Shown: positions 24,019-34,485 of the stretch, piece by piece
Position numbering within the stretch: position 1 is the stretch's first letter
How the letters are laid out: the number at the start of each line of letters is the position of its first letter
Source of the DNA: Theocolax elegans
Lineage: Eukaryota > Arthropoda > Insecta > Hymenoptera > Cerocephalidae
Length of the DNA stretch: 64,000 nt
Direction of reading: 5' to 3'
Assembly: GCA_026168455.1 (NCBI GenBank)
Contig: JANSJX010000049.1
Coordinates: forward strand, 1-64,000
Translations under genes and position numbers: made by a program
Notes under the pieces: model-generated
What the model saw: only the letters and a program-made list of their open reading frames with translations
What the model was told of the DNA's origin: nothing
Databases searched by the model: none

Positions 24019-24139
24019 GGAAAATTTAAGAATAAATTTGAGTAGGTAAATTTTGGGCAAATAAAAATAATCAAACCTGATAATAGCAACGGGTAAGTTA
24101 AGCAAGATTAGAAAATAAGAATAAGTATTCTCCCGTAGA

Positions 24140-25090
24140 ATGGAAAGAATGGGAAGAAGCGCGTCAGCGACGCAGAGAGCCCGTGGCCGTGGCCGCTTCA
24201 CCGTACGGCCCACGGAGCTGAGGAGACCTGGGCAGGACCTGGAGGGGATCCTGGAAAGATTAGATTTAGCTGATGAACCAGCAAACACCCCTCCAGGAGC
24301 AGGCCAACGCACAACCTGCCCAGGCACCAGAGGATGCATCAGGGGAGGGCGCCACCTTTGCGCCAACCCTGACTTCCGCACAGCGGCATCAAGACCGGAG
24401 GTAGCAGCCCTCACCCCAATAGCCACCACCAGTACAGCTGTGACCCCATACAGCCCCCCTACAGCCACCCCCACACCGCCATCCCAACCACCTTCCCTTT
24501 ATATCCCAGCGTTCCTTCCCCAACCAATTATTTCCCGCCCAGTCCTTGACCCGTCCACGGGCATGTATACTTATATACACGTGCCCGTGAACATGTCCCC
24601 TCCCTGCCCCGTGCCCAACCTACCCACACCCAGTACAGCTCCCTTGTCCCTACCTGCTCCCCCATCCACCACCTCCCCAAAACCCGTTTCCCTGATGTCC
24701 CTAGATATCCCTAACCCCACAAATGCCCAAACCCAACCAGCCACATCCCCAACTCTATCACCCTTAATGTCCCTACCCATACAGCCTCCCACAACCCGTC
24801 CCCCTCCCATTGAACCCCCCTGCAGATCTACGCCGTCTGCTGCAGTGGGGGCAGCAGCAACATCGAGCGGAGTCATCCCCGCAGACGCACGTATGTCCCG
24901 GCCCGACCCGAGCGAATGCCGCCCGGGATGTTGGAATTGCGGGGGGCTGGGACATAGCTGGAGGAACTGCCCCTCCCCAAACGCAGTTTTCTGCAGGAAC
25001 TGCGGGAGGAGGGGAGTTTTCTCCAAGAACTGCCCCCGCTGCGCAGAGGGCTATTGGGAGATGCAGAGGAAAATGGGAGGGAGGAAATAA
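24140..25090 (+). CDS. Post-pol ORF: Pro-rich protein with two zinc knuckles, 316 aa
   Basis: Begins 122 bp after pol, in the place where env sits in retroviruses, but shows no signal peptide, membrane segment or furin site. Residues 1-60 are basic and include RARGRGRF. Residues 90-250 are very rich in Pro, Thr and Ser. The tail has a CCHC knuckle at 264-277 (CWNCGGLGHSWRNC) and a second at 285-298 with Val in place of His (CRNCGRRGVFSKNC), followed by another Cys pair. This double-knuckle layout, with the second one lacking His, matches the Gag tail of the same element, so I infer it arose by duplication of the Gag nucleocapsid. A nucleic-acid-binding accessory role is likely; function is unknown. 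Base composition is notably C-rich compared with gag and pol. How it is expressed (splicing or internal start) is not visible. Confidence 0.75.
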   Translation: MERMGRSASATQRARGRGRFTVRPTELRRPGQDLEGILERLDLADEPANTPPGAGQRTTCPGTRGCIRGGRHLCANPDFRTAASRPEVAALTPIATTSTAVTPYSPPTATPTPPSQPPSLYIPAFLPQPIISRPVLDPSTGMYTYIHVPVNMSPPCPVPNLPTPSTAPLSLPAPPSTTSPKPVSLMSLDIPNPTNAQTQPATSPTLSPLMSLPIQPPTTRPPPIEPPCRSTPSAAVGAAATSSGVIPADARMSRPDPSECRPGCWNCGGLGHSWRNCPSPNAVFCRNCGRRGVFSKNCPRCAEGYWEMQRKMGGRK

Positions 25091-25930
25091 ATCCCCTCCC
25101 ATACAGCTCCCTATAAAACTTCACCCCACATACACTTCCCGATATTATAAAGATTAAAGTTTTGTTAGTTTTATATGAATAAAATTATATATACAACATA
25201 ATCCATGCAGTATAATTATTAAGACCCCAATCCAAAATGTCAAATTTTCCCAATCAATAAGGGTGGTGATTATAAAGCGGAGCAAATAAACAAATAATTT
25301 AGATTATATGTAATGATTAAATGAATCGGTAAAAGAAAGAGTTAAAACAAGGAACTCACAAGCAGCAGAAGGTAATAATTCACCACACCTTATTAATTTT
25401 CTGTTTATATTTTATATTATTTCATGTTCATTATTTTATTAATTTTGATTATTCCCAGAATTTATATATATATTAATTTGTATAACAGTATGAGTATGAC
25501 TGCTATCATGTAAGTATGAGGTATGAGAATATCGCGAGTAGGGATAGAGCTCTCAAACAAATGCGAATATTATATATTATTATGTATATTTTATGTATTG
25601 GGGCCAGTCGTCGTTATATATTAAGTAATTTTAAATTATTTAAAAGCAGCTAAAAGTTATACACCATACAGCGCGTATACATACACAGATTTCCAGCCAA
25701 GCAGCTAGTCAAGGAGACTATACACTTATACCCCGTACCAATAGCACCGGCTATTTGGATATTTATTAAGTAAGCAAGCGTAATTACCCCCACCAACTTT
25801 AGCATCATATAAACATAGGAAATTTGAAGCAAAATAGTAATTAGCAGCATTTGTTATATTTTTTTTTTTTATTAGCTTAGCGTTAATGTCTGCATTTTAT
25901 TGAAATTACGACTTCCGCGTAATTTCGGTT
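25091..25930 (+). other. Element 1 3' untranslated region
   Basis: AT-rich, no ORF of note. Contains TACAGC motifs near 25103 and 25668. It leads into the purine tract. Confidence 0.6.
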
Positions 25931-25944
25931 TGGTGGGGGGGAGT
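25931..25944 (+). promoter_or_regulatory. Polypurine tract of element 1
   Basis: TGGTGGGGGGGAGT directly before the 3' LTR. A G-rich purine run at this spot primes plus-strand DNA synthesis in LTR elements. Confidence 0.75.
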
Positions 25945-27430
25945 TGTGACAATGTGCTTTGCACATGTCAAGAGCGAGCGACTGAACCCATGTCAAACAC
26001 CTACCTACCCGGATAAGCTAAACGAGTCCCTAGCTATACTACCTACCCACATACTATTTCCTAATTACCTACCCACACATTAACTACGTCCTACCTACCC
26101 TCACAGTCTAATAACCCCACCTCAAGCGCAACACACACATGTAGCCGAAGCACTAGGTGATCCTGGCGATGAGGATCTTGGGCGAGCTCAAATCATCAGG
26201 TGGGCTCCTCCGAGTCTGGCACAGCCAACAGGATAGTCAAGGGAGGCGATCACTACGAAGTCTCCAGGACCCTCCGAAGCCTCACAGCATAGCAGCCAAG
26301 GCGATGAGATGGTACCCAGGCAGGAAGCCGAAGAACCTCCAACGCCAAGCAAGATACAGCTGTAAAACAGATATTTATAAGAACAAATACGCATTAAAAG
26401 GGTAAGGAGCAAGGAAGAGGATCAACAGCAATCGGCAGAAGACAAAGACAAGGGAATACGTGTACAGCTGTATATAATCACTACAGCTGTACAAGGAAAG
26501 TATAGGACAAAGAGGTTAGGTTGCTGTACACAAACAACGTGTACAGCAGACCTTGCAAAATACTAAACACCTGAACACGCACACTAGCGTGACCCCAACA
26601 CTGAAGGAATTACCTGGAGTAGTTGAAGACCTGGGACCGGTCGTTCTGGTACGTCGTCGTCGTGGAGAGATGATCGAGGCGGCGTCGGGCAGCAATGCAG
26701 CGGCGGGTGAGCTTCGTACCTGAAACTCACGCCGTACCAATTAGTTGAGATAAGCAAGACGGAACGACGTAATAATTACCCAGGAGGAAGCCCTACAGCA
26801 TCGCCGAGAGGTACACTGCACCAGGTCAACAAACACCATACAGCCGATTCGTACCGATACAGCCTGAACACTGCGGCACTCGACACGCTCGCACGACGCG
26901 AGATCGAGGTGCCGCGCACGAGTACGTACTGCGCAGGCGCGCGGTACGAACACGGGACTCTTGAGCACGCCGAGAGTCAGAGCTCTACGGACAGTCGGCC
27001 CGACTTGACGACTTCGCAATTATCGTGCGTACGAGTGCTATAAAGAGTGAGAGAGAAAGAGAGAGAGAGAGATCGACACAGTCCTGGTTAAGCGTCCCGG
27101 ATCCTTCATAAAGGTTGGTGATTGTTCTTCTCTCTGCTGACGGTACCGCCGTGTACCGTAATAAGTGCGTGCGAGCCTTCCGTGCTTTTCCCGTCCTTCC
27201 CCCTTCCCTCCTTACAGCGTATCCCGGAGCAGCAGAAACTCGGCTACGGTTCGACACGGCGAGTGTCTATCAATTGTCTGTTACGATTACCCGCGAGTAA
27301 TCGGTAGTGTCGCGAATCAACGCGGCTGGCGCCCACCCCTCTAATTATTTATATTTTATAATAAATGCTTATTTGTTTATATTAATTGCTGACCCTCATT
27401 AACCTGCACCCTGATCCCCAGTGCAGCGTT

Positions 27431-27433
<3 letters not shown>
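25945..27433 (+). repeat. Element 1 3' LTR
   Basis: 1489 bp, same length as the 5' LTR. Differences seen: one in the CCTACCC-rich start region, one changing GGACGAGCTC to GGGCGAGCTC, and one changing GGTGCCC to GGTACCC. Confidence 0.95.

Positions 27434-27478
<45 letters not shown>
27434..27478. repeat. AT microsatellite
   Basis: Pure AT repeat between element 1 and the hairpin element. With the tract before 15393 and the one at 29478-29571 it was probably a single microsatellite, later split by both insertions. Confidence 0.85.
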
Positions 27479-27482
<4 letters not shown>

Positions 27483-27517
27483 TTATTTATGTACTTTGGT
27501 ATATATGATACGTAAAT

Positions 27518-27632
27518 GCGATCAGAGGGAAAATATCATTGTGAATGGATAGTAGTTGGGCCGCGGTCGCGAGCGCAGCGAGCGTCCAAGACATAACTAA
27601 TCCATTCACAATAATATTTTTCCTCTAATCGC
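27518..27632. repeat. Left subterminal hairpin
   Basis: Arms 27518-27550 and 27600-27632 pair at 30 of 33 positions (one of the other three is a G-T pair). The 49-nt loop holds a GC-rich 24-base segment at 27561-27584 that recurs, inverted, in the loop of the right hairpin (29377-29400). Confidence 0.8.
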
Positions 27633-27980
27633 GATAACGCGTCGGATGTACCATATAGTGCGTAAAAGATTTTACTGCCTTATAACCCGTGTGGCAAGTC
27701 TTACGTGTCGGAGAAATTAATAGAAATAAATGGAAACTAATACAGATAATTTGAATGAAGAGAGAGAGAGAAGAAGTGTTGGCCCGGGCGCGCGCGATCA
27801 ACGACACATCGAGGTTCGGCAATCCGACACCGCGGGTATTAGATGCACTGCACTTATTCGCAGCTTGTGTTTACTTTCGTATATATTTCTTTCTGCTGGA
27901 GTTTGTGTACTACGCGTTTCGAAGACGTTGGTCTCGATTTTCAAGTGGACGGTCGACGATATGGAGAATTTGTATACATC

Positions 27981-28017
27981 TTACTAGGATGTGTAACGTT
28001 TCTATACATCCTAGTAA
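27981..28017. other. Hairpin H1
   Basis: Arm TTACTAGGATGTGTA pairs with TATACATCCTAGTAA (one G-T pair), leaving a short loop. Related to H2 and H3 by changes that keep pairing. No promoter recognised nearby. Confidence 0.7.
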
Positions 28018-28077
28018 TCGATATACATAATCACGCGCATACAGTCGGCCACGAATTTGGTTGCATTAGATGCATTT

Positions 28078-28203
28078 ACGTATTTAGCGTGCTCCGCGCG
28101 TAAGACCCGCCGTACGGGTTAGTAGGCTGTAAATATATATTTTCAGCCTACTAATTCGTACAACGACTCTTACGTGCAGAGCGCGCTCCGCTTGTAAATA
28201 CGT
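28078..28203. other. Hairpin H2 with outer stem
   Basis: Core 28119-28154: TTAGTAGGCTG pairs with CAGCCTACTAA, then a T-T mismatch, then a short AT stem. Outer pairing: ACGTATTTA (28078-28086) with TAAATACGT (28195-28203), and CGTAAGA (28099-28105) with TCTTACG (28168-28174). Together a stepped 126-nt fold. Confidence 0.65.
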
Positions 28204-28209
28204 TGCGTA

Positions 28210-28296
28210 CATACAAGTGGCTCCTCGCTTGTATGAGAGCCCTCTATACATCCTCCTAGGACGTATAAGGTGTCTATACGTCCTAGGAGGCTGTAT
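28210..28296. other. Hairpins H4 and H3
   Basis: H4: CATACAAG (28210-28217) pairs with CTTGTATG (28228-28235). H3 (28246-28296): CCTCCTAGGACGTATA pairs with TATACGTCCTAGGAGG, and beyond one mismatch the stem continues for about five pairs. H3 aligns with H1 along its whole length. Confidence 0.7.
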
Positions 28297-28854
28297 GAAA
28301 AGCGCTCCGTAGGATATATGCGGCGAGCAATATAACCTTTGCAGCGCGAACGGTATAGAGTCAACGTGTTTGAAACGCGTAGTACATGTATCGGAGATAT
28401 ATCTAAGGCTTTTCAAACGTAAACACAACTAGTTTAAACGTAACGTTTGCGTTACTTTAATCATAGTTATCTTAATATTGCTCAGATACAAAAGTACTAT
28501 ATATTATACATATATATTATGTGAGTGGATAAGCAAGGACGCGCAGGTCAGGATGATAAAGAAATTAGAATTAAGTAAAATTGGAATTTATTGTAATACT
28601 AGTAGTTATATATACATTGATCGTAACGCTCAGTCTAATGTGTTGTTCGCGCGCTTGCGTTATCGTCACTGCCCGGTTTGGTCAACGCGGTCGTCAAGTT
28701 AGTTCCTTCCTAGCGCTCTCTACTTTACAATACGCGAGTTATACATATATGTATATGTATGCGTGTAGATGACGGTACATATACACGGTAATATTACAAT
28801 TAGAATATTATATTTTAGAAATAATATAGTGTGTATATATATATATATATATAT

Positions 28855-29060
28855 ACACGGACAAAAAAGTTGAAGTAAAAATTACAATGTTGTCTAGTAA
28901 TGCGGAGACAGACTGACGCAATCAAAAAATTTACTAGAAAATTATTAATTTTTACTACAAATCTGGTAATATTTACTACAACTTCAGTAAAATTTATTAT
29001 ACACTATAGTAAATTTTTGGATTGTGTCCTGTATGAGTCCTATATCTTTAATAACTGCAA
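28855..29060. mobile_element. Possible fragment of the AGTAAAATTTA-rich MITE family
   Basis: Begins CACGGACAAAAAAGT, similar to the CACGGAGAGAAATAT end of the MITE at 44837, followed by related motifs (TTTACTAGAAAA, TTTACTACAA, AGTAAAATTTAT). No matching right end is clear. It lies inside the hairpin element. Confidence 0.3.
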
Positions 29061-29325
29061 TGTTACGATTAATAATAAGTAATTACTAAATATTTAATAT
29101 TCTCTGATACTAAATGCAAAATTTAAAAAGTTAAAATGTTTTATAAGCGTCAGTATACAAATGTTTAAAAATGATTGACGTAATATATAATTATTTATAT
29201 TGTTTAAAAAAGTGTTTATTACATTACTTTTAAATGTAAAATAAATTATTTTGTGAGCAACGAAAGAGTCGTATGTACGAATTATAAGGCTGAAAAATTG
29301 TTTACGTACCATGGGTAAACATCTC

Positions 29326-29445
29326 GTCATTACAGTTCTCGGCTCAAATTTCGTGGATGGTAGTAACATCCTTGGCCGCTCGCTGCGCTCGCGACCGCGG
29401 ACGTACTAACCATCCACGAAATTTTCCGCCTCGGAAAGTAATGAC
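29326..29445. repeat. Right subterminal hairpin
   Basis: Arm 29346-29360 pairs perfectly with 29410-29424, extended by TAGTA/TACTA on the loop side and by GTCATTAC/GTAATGAC (29326-29333 with 29438-29445) outside. The loop is 49 nt, the same size as in the left hairpin, and carries the shared GC-rich segment inverted. Confidence 0.8.
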
Positions 29446-29473
29446 GCGAGGCTCACCCAAGGTACATAAATAA

Positions 29474-29574
<101 letters not shown>

Positions 29575-29659
29575 TTCATAGGATTTTTCTTATTTGTTTA
29601 ATGGTATTATTTATGTTAACAATATTGCTTATAACTTATTTTAAAATCTTGCCAATAAA

Positions 29660-30177
29660 TAAGTACAAAATTGGTAATCTTATAAACACTTCAGAACATA
29701 TAAATGTTTACCAATCAAAAATAATAATAAATTAAATACCAGATAAAATAAAGATAACAGATTAAATGCAAGATTAAAAAATACAACATGTATGCCAAGC
29801 AGTATTATAAGGCAAAATGTGATGTAAAAGTGAAATGTTGAAAAGAAATGCTCATAAGCTATTATATAAATTCTATTTTCGTACTGTTTTATACCAATTA
29901 CCTATAAATATATTTTTGAAGAATTAGAACAAAGTTTTAAAATATAAGGAAAAGTATAAATGCGATTTAATTTATTCTATGTTCTAATATTATAGAAATT
30001 TTATTAATGTATAAACTGTAACTGTGAATTATTAAAAAAAATATTTGATTGTAAACACAATAATAAAATATAAATTCATTATTTCTCAAATACATACAGT
30101 GTATACTTTTATTAACTTAATTGTATAATTTCTCCCTTAGTACAATGTTCCAAAAAATGAAACATTAAGCTGACTGA
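29660..30177 (+). repeat. Outer part of large inverted repeat, left arm
   Basis: Inverted copy of 50992-51510. AT-rich, no gene seen. At 30177/30178 the partner switches to 43010-43540, because the right arm is split there by the 7.45-kb block 43541-50991. Confidence 0.7.
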
Positions 30178-30730
30178 GATAATATTATACATTCATGAAG
30201 AAGAAATTAAAACTTTTGTTTCATCGTTATTTAAAAAAAATCTTCTCTTGTAAAACTTCAACAAAAATCAAACCCTTATAAAATCTCCAAATTGTCATTT
30301 GTCAGAAATTGTTTTAAGTATTTTGGATTTTTTGCTTAATCATCAAAAACTTAACAATTATTACATGTAATCTAAGTTTTGCAGTAGACTGATGGTGATA
30401 TTTGATATTAACAATATAGACAATGGACCATTCCTTTGATCTTTATAAATTTCTTTTTTATTAGGTTTCTATTAAACCAAATAGAAAACATTTATTTTTA
30501 GATGAACAGTGGTTTGGAAGCTTTTATTATTAAAAATAATAAATAATACTCTCACTTTTTACAAACAAAGTTTTAATTGAAAAAATGATGAAATACATAC
30601 ATTTTACATTAACAAAAATTACAGTAAATGATTACATACTTTATTTGAAAAAAAAATAGTTATAGTAAAAATTATAAATTTGTTGCCTAAAAATTATCGT
30701 TATTTGTATCCCTAGAAAGTACTTTATAAA
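30178..30730 (+). repeat. Inner part of large inverted repeat, left arm
   Basis: Inverted copy of 43010-43540 and of the short stretch before 42433. It provides the unoccupied site for the Penelope-like insertion (GATAATTTTTAG region in the complement near 30690). Confidence 0.7.
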
Positions 30731-33443
30731 ACACCTTCGACGAAGGTGTCAAACATCGTCAATATGGTTTCCAACCACACTTTCATAAACTATGTCTGAT
30801 AAAAAAATTTTTATTTCTTACTCCCATATTTTTCTACTTATTTTTGATTTTATAATTGAACATTTTATATATTTTGCTTAAACTTCATAAGAAGTTTCTA
30901 CTATTGAAAGTAATGAAATCAAAGCGGAATAATCGACAAGTATTCTTTACCATACCATAAATTTGTGTTTTATTAAACACATCTATTTTCTATTTATTTT
31001 TGTTTTTATAATTAGACATTTTATATATTTTGCTTAAACTTCATAAGTAGTTTCTGTTATTGATAGTACTGAAATCAAAGCGGAATAATCGACAAGTATT
31101 TTTTACCATACCATAAATATGTGTTTTATTAAACACATCTATTTTCTACTTATTTTTGTTTTGATAATTAGACATTTTATATATTTTGCTTAAACTTCAT
31201 AAAATAGTTTCTGCTATTGAAAGTACTGAAATGTAAGCGGAATAATCAACAAGTATTTTTTACCATGCTATAAATTTGTGTTTTTTTTAAACACTTATAC
31301 ATTATTGCTTACAATATCATACAAATTTCTGCAATTGAAAGAACTGAAATCAATATGGTATCGACAAGTATTGTGTACCATATCAACACAAACTTTTAAT
31401 TTATTTATTATTATTTTAGGTATGCAGGTTAAATTAAATAACTCGTTTATTCGTTATTTGTGTCTGTAGAAAGTACTTTATAAAACACCATCGACAAAGG
31501 TGTCAAACTTCGTAAGTATGGTTTCCAATCACACATTCAAAAACGATGTCTGATATAAAGATTTTTAATTCTTGCTCCCATCTTTTTTCTACCATTTTTT
31601 GTTTTTATAATTAGACATTTTATATATTTTGCTTAAACTTCATAAGTAGTTTCTGCTATTGAAAGTACTGAAATCCAAGCGGAATAATCGACAAGTATTG
31701 TTTACCATACCATAAATTGTAATTTAATTAAACGTTTATATATTGTTTCTTAAACTCCATAAAAAGTTTCTGCAATAGAAAGTTCTGAAATCAAACTAGA
31801 ATCGACAAGTATTTATTTTTAAAAATACAAATATCTTTTGAATTGAAAACAAACATTTTTTCAAAAAAGTATCTTACAACTTTACATTTCAATTCTAGTC
31901 CTGTCATGTCCTACAAGCAATAGATAAATAATTTTTTAATAATTTTATTAATTTCTGCAAAACTGATAAAAAATAAATTTCTCACTTTTTTATTCTCTTT
32001 AAATACACAATGTATATCCTTCCCGTATCTTGCAGCAATAGATAAACAATTTTATATAGTAATAATAATAATAATATTTATTTGTGCAAAATTAATTTCT
32101 GCAAAACTAAAAAAAAGTAATTTCTCTCATTTTTATTTTCTTTAAATAAAATAATACTTACTTGCTTAAACTTCATAAGAAGTTTCTACTATTGAAAGTA
32201 TTGAAATCAAAGCGGAATAATCGACAAGTATTCTTTACCATACCATAAATTTGTGTTTTATTAAACACATCTATTTTCTATTTATTTTTGTTTTTATAAT
32301 TAGACATTTTATATATTTTGCTTAAACTTCATAAGTAGTTTCTGTTATTGATAGTACTGAAATCAAAGCGGAATAATCGACAAGTATTTTTTACCATACC
32401 ATAAATTTGTGTTTTATTAAACACATCTATTTTCTACTTATTTTTGTTTTGATAATTAGACATTTTATATATTTTGCTTAAACTTCATAAAATAGTTTCT
32501 GCTATTGAAAGTACTGAAATGTAAGCGGAATAATCAACAAGTATTTTTTACCATGCTATAAATTTGTGTTTTTTTTAAACACTTATACATTATTGCTTAC
32601 AATATCATACAAATTTCTGCAATTGAAAGAACTGAAATCAATATGGTATCGACAAGTATTGTGTACCATATCAACACAAACTTTTAATTTATTTATTATT
32701 ATTTTAGGTATGCAGGTTAAATTAAATAACTCGTTTATTCGTTATTTGTGTCTGTAGAAAGTACTTTATAAAACACCATCGACAAAGGTGTCAAACTTCG
32801 TAAGTATGGTTTCCAATCACACATTCAAAAACGATGTCTGATATAAAGATTTTTAATTCTTGCTCCCATCTTTTTTCTACCATTTTTTGTTTTTATAATT
32901 AGACATTTTATATATTTTGCTTAAACTTCATAAGTAGTTTCTGCTATTGAAAGTACTGAAATCCAAGCGGAATAATCGACAAGTATTGTTTACCATACCA
33001 TAAATTGTAATTTAATTAAACGTTTATATATTGTTTCTTAAACTCCATAAAAAGTTTCTGCAATAGAAAGTTCTGAAATCAAACTAGAATCGACAAGTAT
33101 TTATTTTTAAAAATACAAATATCTTTTGAATTGAAAACAAACATTTTTTCAAAAAAGTATCTTACAACTTTACATTTCAATTCTAGTCCTGTCATGTCCT
33201 ACAAGCAATAGATAAATAATTTTTTAATAATTTTATTAATTTCTGCAAAACTGATAAAAAATAAATTTCTCACTTTTTTATTCTCTTTAAATACACAATG
33301 TATATCCTTCCCGTATCTTGCAGCAATAGATAAACAATTTTATATAGTAATAATAATAATAATATTTATTTGTGCAAAATTAATTTCTGCAAAACTAAAA
33401 AAAAGTAATTTCTCTCATTTTTATTCTCTTTAAATAAAATAAT
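30731..33443 (+). repeat. K-family left arm with a 1.29-kb tandem duplication
   Basis: 30876-32155 is repeated almost exactly at 32162-33443, so the same 63-codon ORF appears at 31278 and 32566. Modules contain TTTCTGCTATTGAAAG, CGGAATAATCGACAAG and hairpins of the type ACACCTTCGACGAAGGTGT. The ORFs track the duplication and are not genes. The right arm (34076-34485, 41551-42432) has only one copy. Confidence 0.75.
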
Positions 33444-33508
33444 ACTTGCACCACCGTTGGTTAAGTGTTTCAGAAGTTTTTTATGGTTTACTAATATCCT
33501 CTTTACTG

Positions 33509-33712
33509 AGGCCTTGCGATGGCTCGGTCGATAGGGCATCGGGCTCGTAATCTGGAGGTTCAAGGTTCAATCCCGGCCCGGCCGATTGATACAAGCACCA
33601 CTGGCGAATGTATTTTCACCAAGTGCTTTCTTCGCCAAGAAATCGTATGACCTTCGTCGCTGATTAGCACCGAATTGGGAGCACAAAAAGAACGACGTTA
33701 AAATATAAAAAA
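33509..33712 (+). mobile_element. Full-length tRNA-derived SINE
   Basis: About 204 bp: tRNA-like head with A-box-like ATGGCTCGGTCGATAGG and B-box-like GGTTCAATCCC, a body, and an A-rich tail at 33701-33712. Most complete of the SINE copies here. Sits between the two arms of the K palindrome, as the other copies do. Confidence 0.75.
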
Positions 33713-34075
33713 AAAATTCTCTTGTATACTGAAAATAGTTTTAAAAAAGTAAAAAAGTTGAAATAAAGCAATCCAATATTTAAAACGTAATATTTCTAAT
33801 TTGAAATTGAACCTATCTATTCTTTTTCTAATCATAAATAGTTGTCAAATGCTGGTACTTTGTTTAACTGCAGAAGTAAAATAAAAATTAATCGCTGTTG
33901 CGATATATACAGGTCTCATGAGTTAACATTAAGTCTTATACTTAATCTTACCTTAAAATATTTATAAGCCCGTGATATAAACCTGCATAACCAGTGTGTT
34001 ATGCAGTTTGAATTAGACTTACTATACAAGAGTAAGATGGCAATTCAACGAGTGGTGCAAGTATCATTTTATTTA
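33713..34075. repeat. K-family central region
   Basis: Inverted, diverged partner of 12341-12675. No gene seen. Confidence 0.5.
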
Positions 34076-34485
34076 AAGAGAATAAAAAAGAGAGAAATTA
34101 CTTTTTTATTAGATTTGCAGAAATTAATTTTTCACAAATGAATATTATTATTATTATTATTATATAAAATTGTTTATCTATTGCTGCAAGACACGGGAAG
34201 GATATACATTGTGTATTTAAAGAGAATAAAAAAGTGAGAAATTTATTTTTTATCAGTTTTGCAGAAATTAATAAAATTATTAAAAAATTATTTATCTATT
34301 GCTTGTAGGACATGACAGGACTAGAATTGAAATGTAAAGTTGTAAGATACTTTTTTGAAAAAATGTTTGTTTTCAATTTAAAAGATATTTGTATTTTTAA
34401 AAATAAATACTTGTTGATTCTATTTTGATTTCAGAACTTTCTATTGCAGAAACTTTTTATGGAGTTTAAGAAACAATATATAAAC
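34076..34485 (-). repeat. K-family right arm, part 1
   Basis: Inverted copy of the end of the left arm. It stops at AAAC 34482-34485, the target site of element 2, and resumes at 41551. Confidence 0.75.

Larger units (their letters stand above)
15393..27433 (+). mobile_element. Ty3/gypsy LTR retrotransposon, element 1 (complete)
   Basis: A 12.04-kb element bounded by two 1489-bp LTRs that start TGTGAC and end GTTACA. Order: LTR, tRNA-Lys primer site, 1.4-kb leader, gag, protease, RT-RNaseH-integrase, an extra zinc-knuckle ORF, purine tract, LTR. I saw three substitutions between the LTRs, so insertion is recent. It landed in an AT microsatellite, so the apparent ATAT target duplication cannot be distinguished from the tract itself. 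The order RT-RNaseH-integrase places it in Ty3/gypsy. Two defects or oddities stand out: a stop between protease and RT, and DDG in place of D-T/S-G in the protease. Confidence 0.95.

Noticed and set aside
22649..24474. Long minus-strand ORFs of 144 and 247 codons opposite pol
   Set aside because: They lie opposite well-supported pol coding sequence, and no domain is visible.
24140..25090. Envelope gene of element 1
   Set aside because: Position fits, but there is no signal peptide, transmembrane segment or cleavage site; the tail has zinc knuckles instead.
15605..27307. Many short ORFs repeated in both element 1 LTRs
   Set aside because: They are the same because the LTRs are the same; they overlap on both strands and lie in regulatory sequence.
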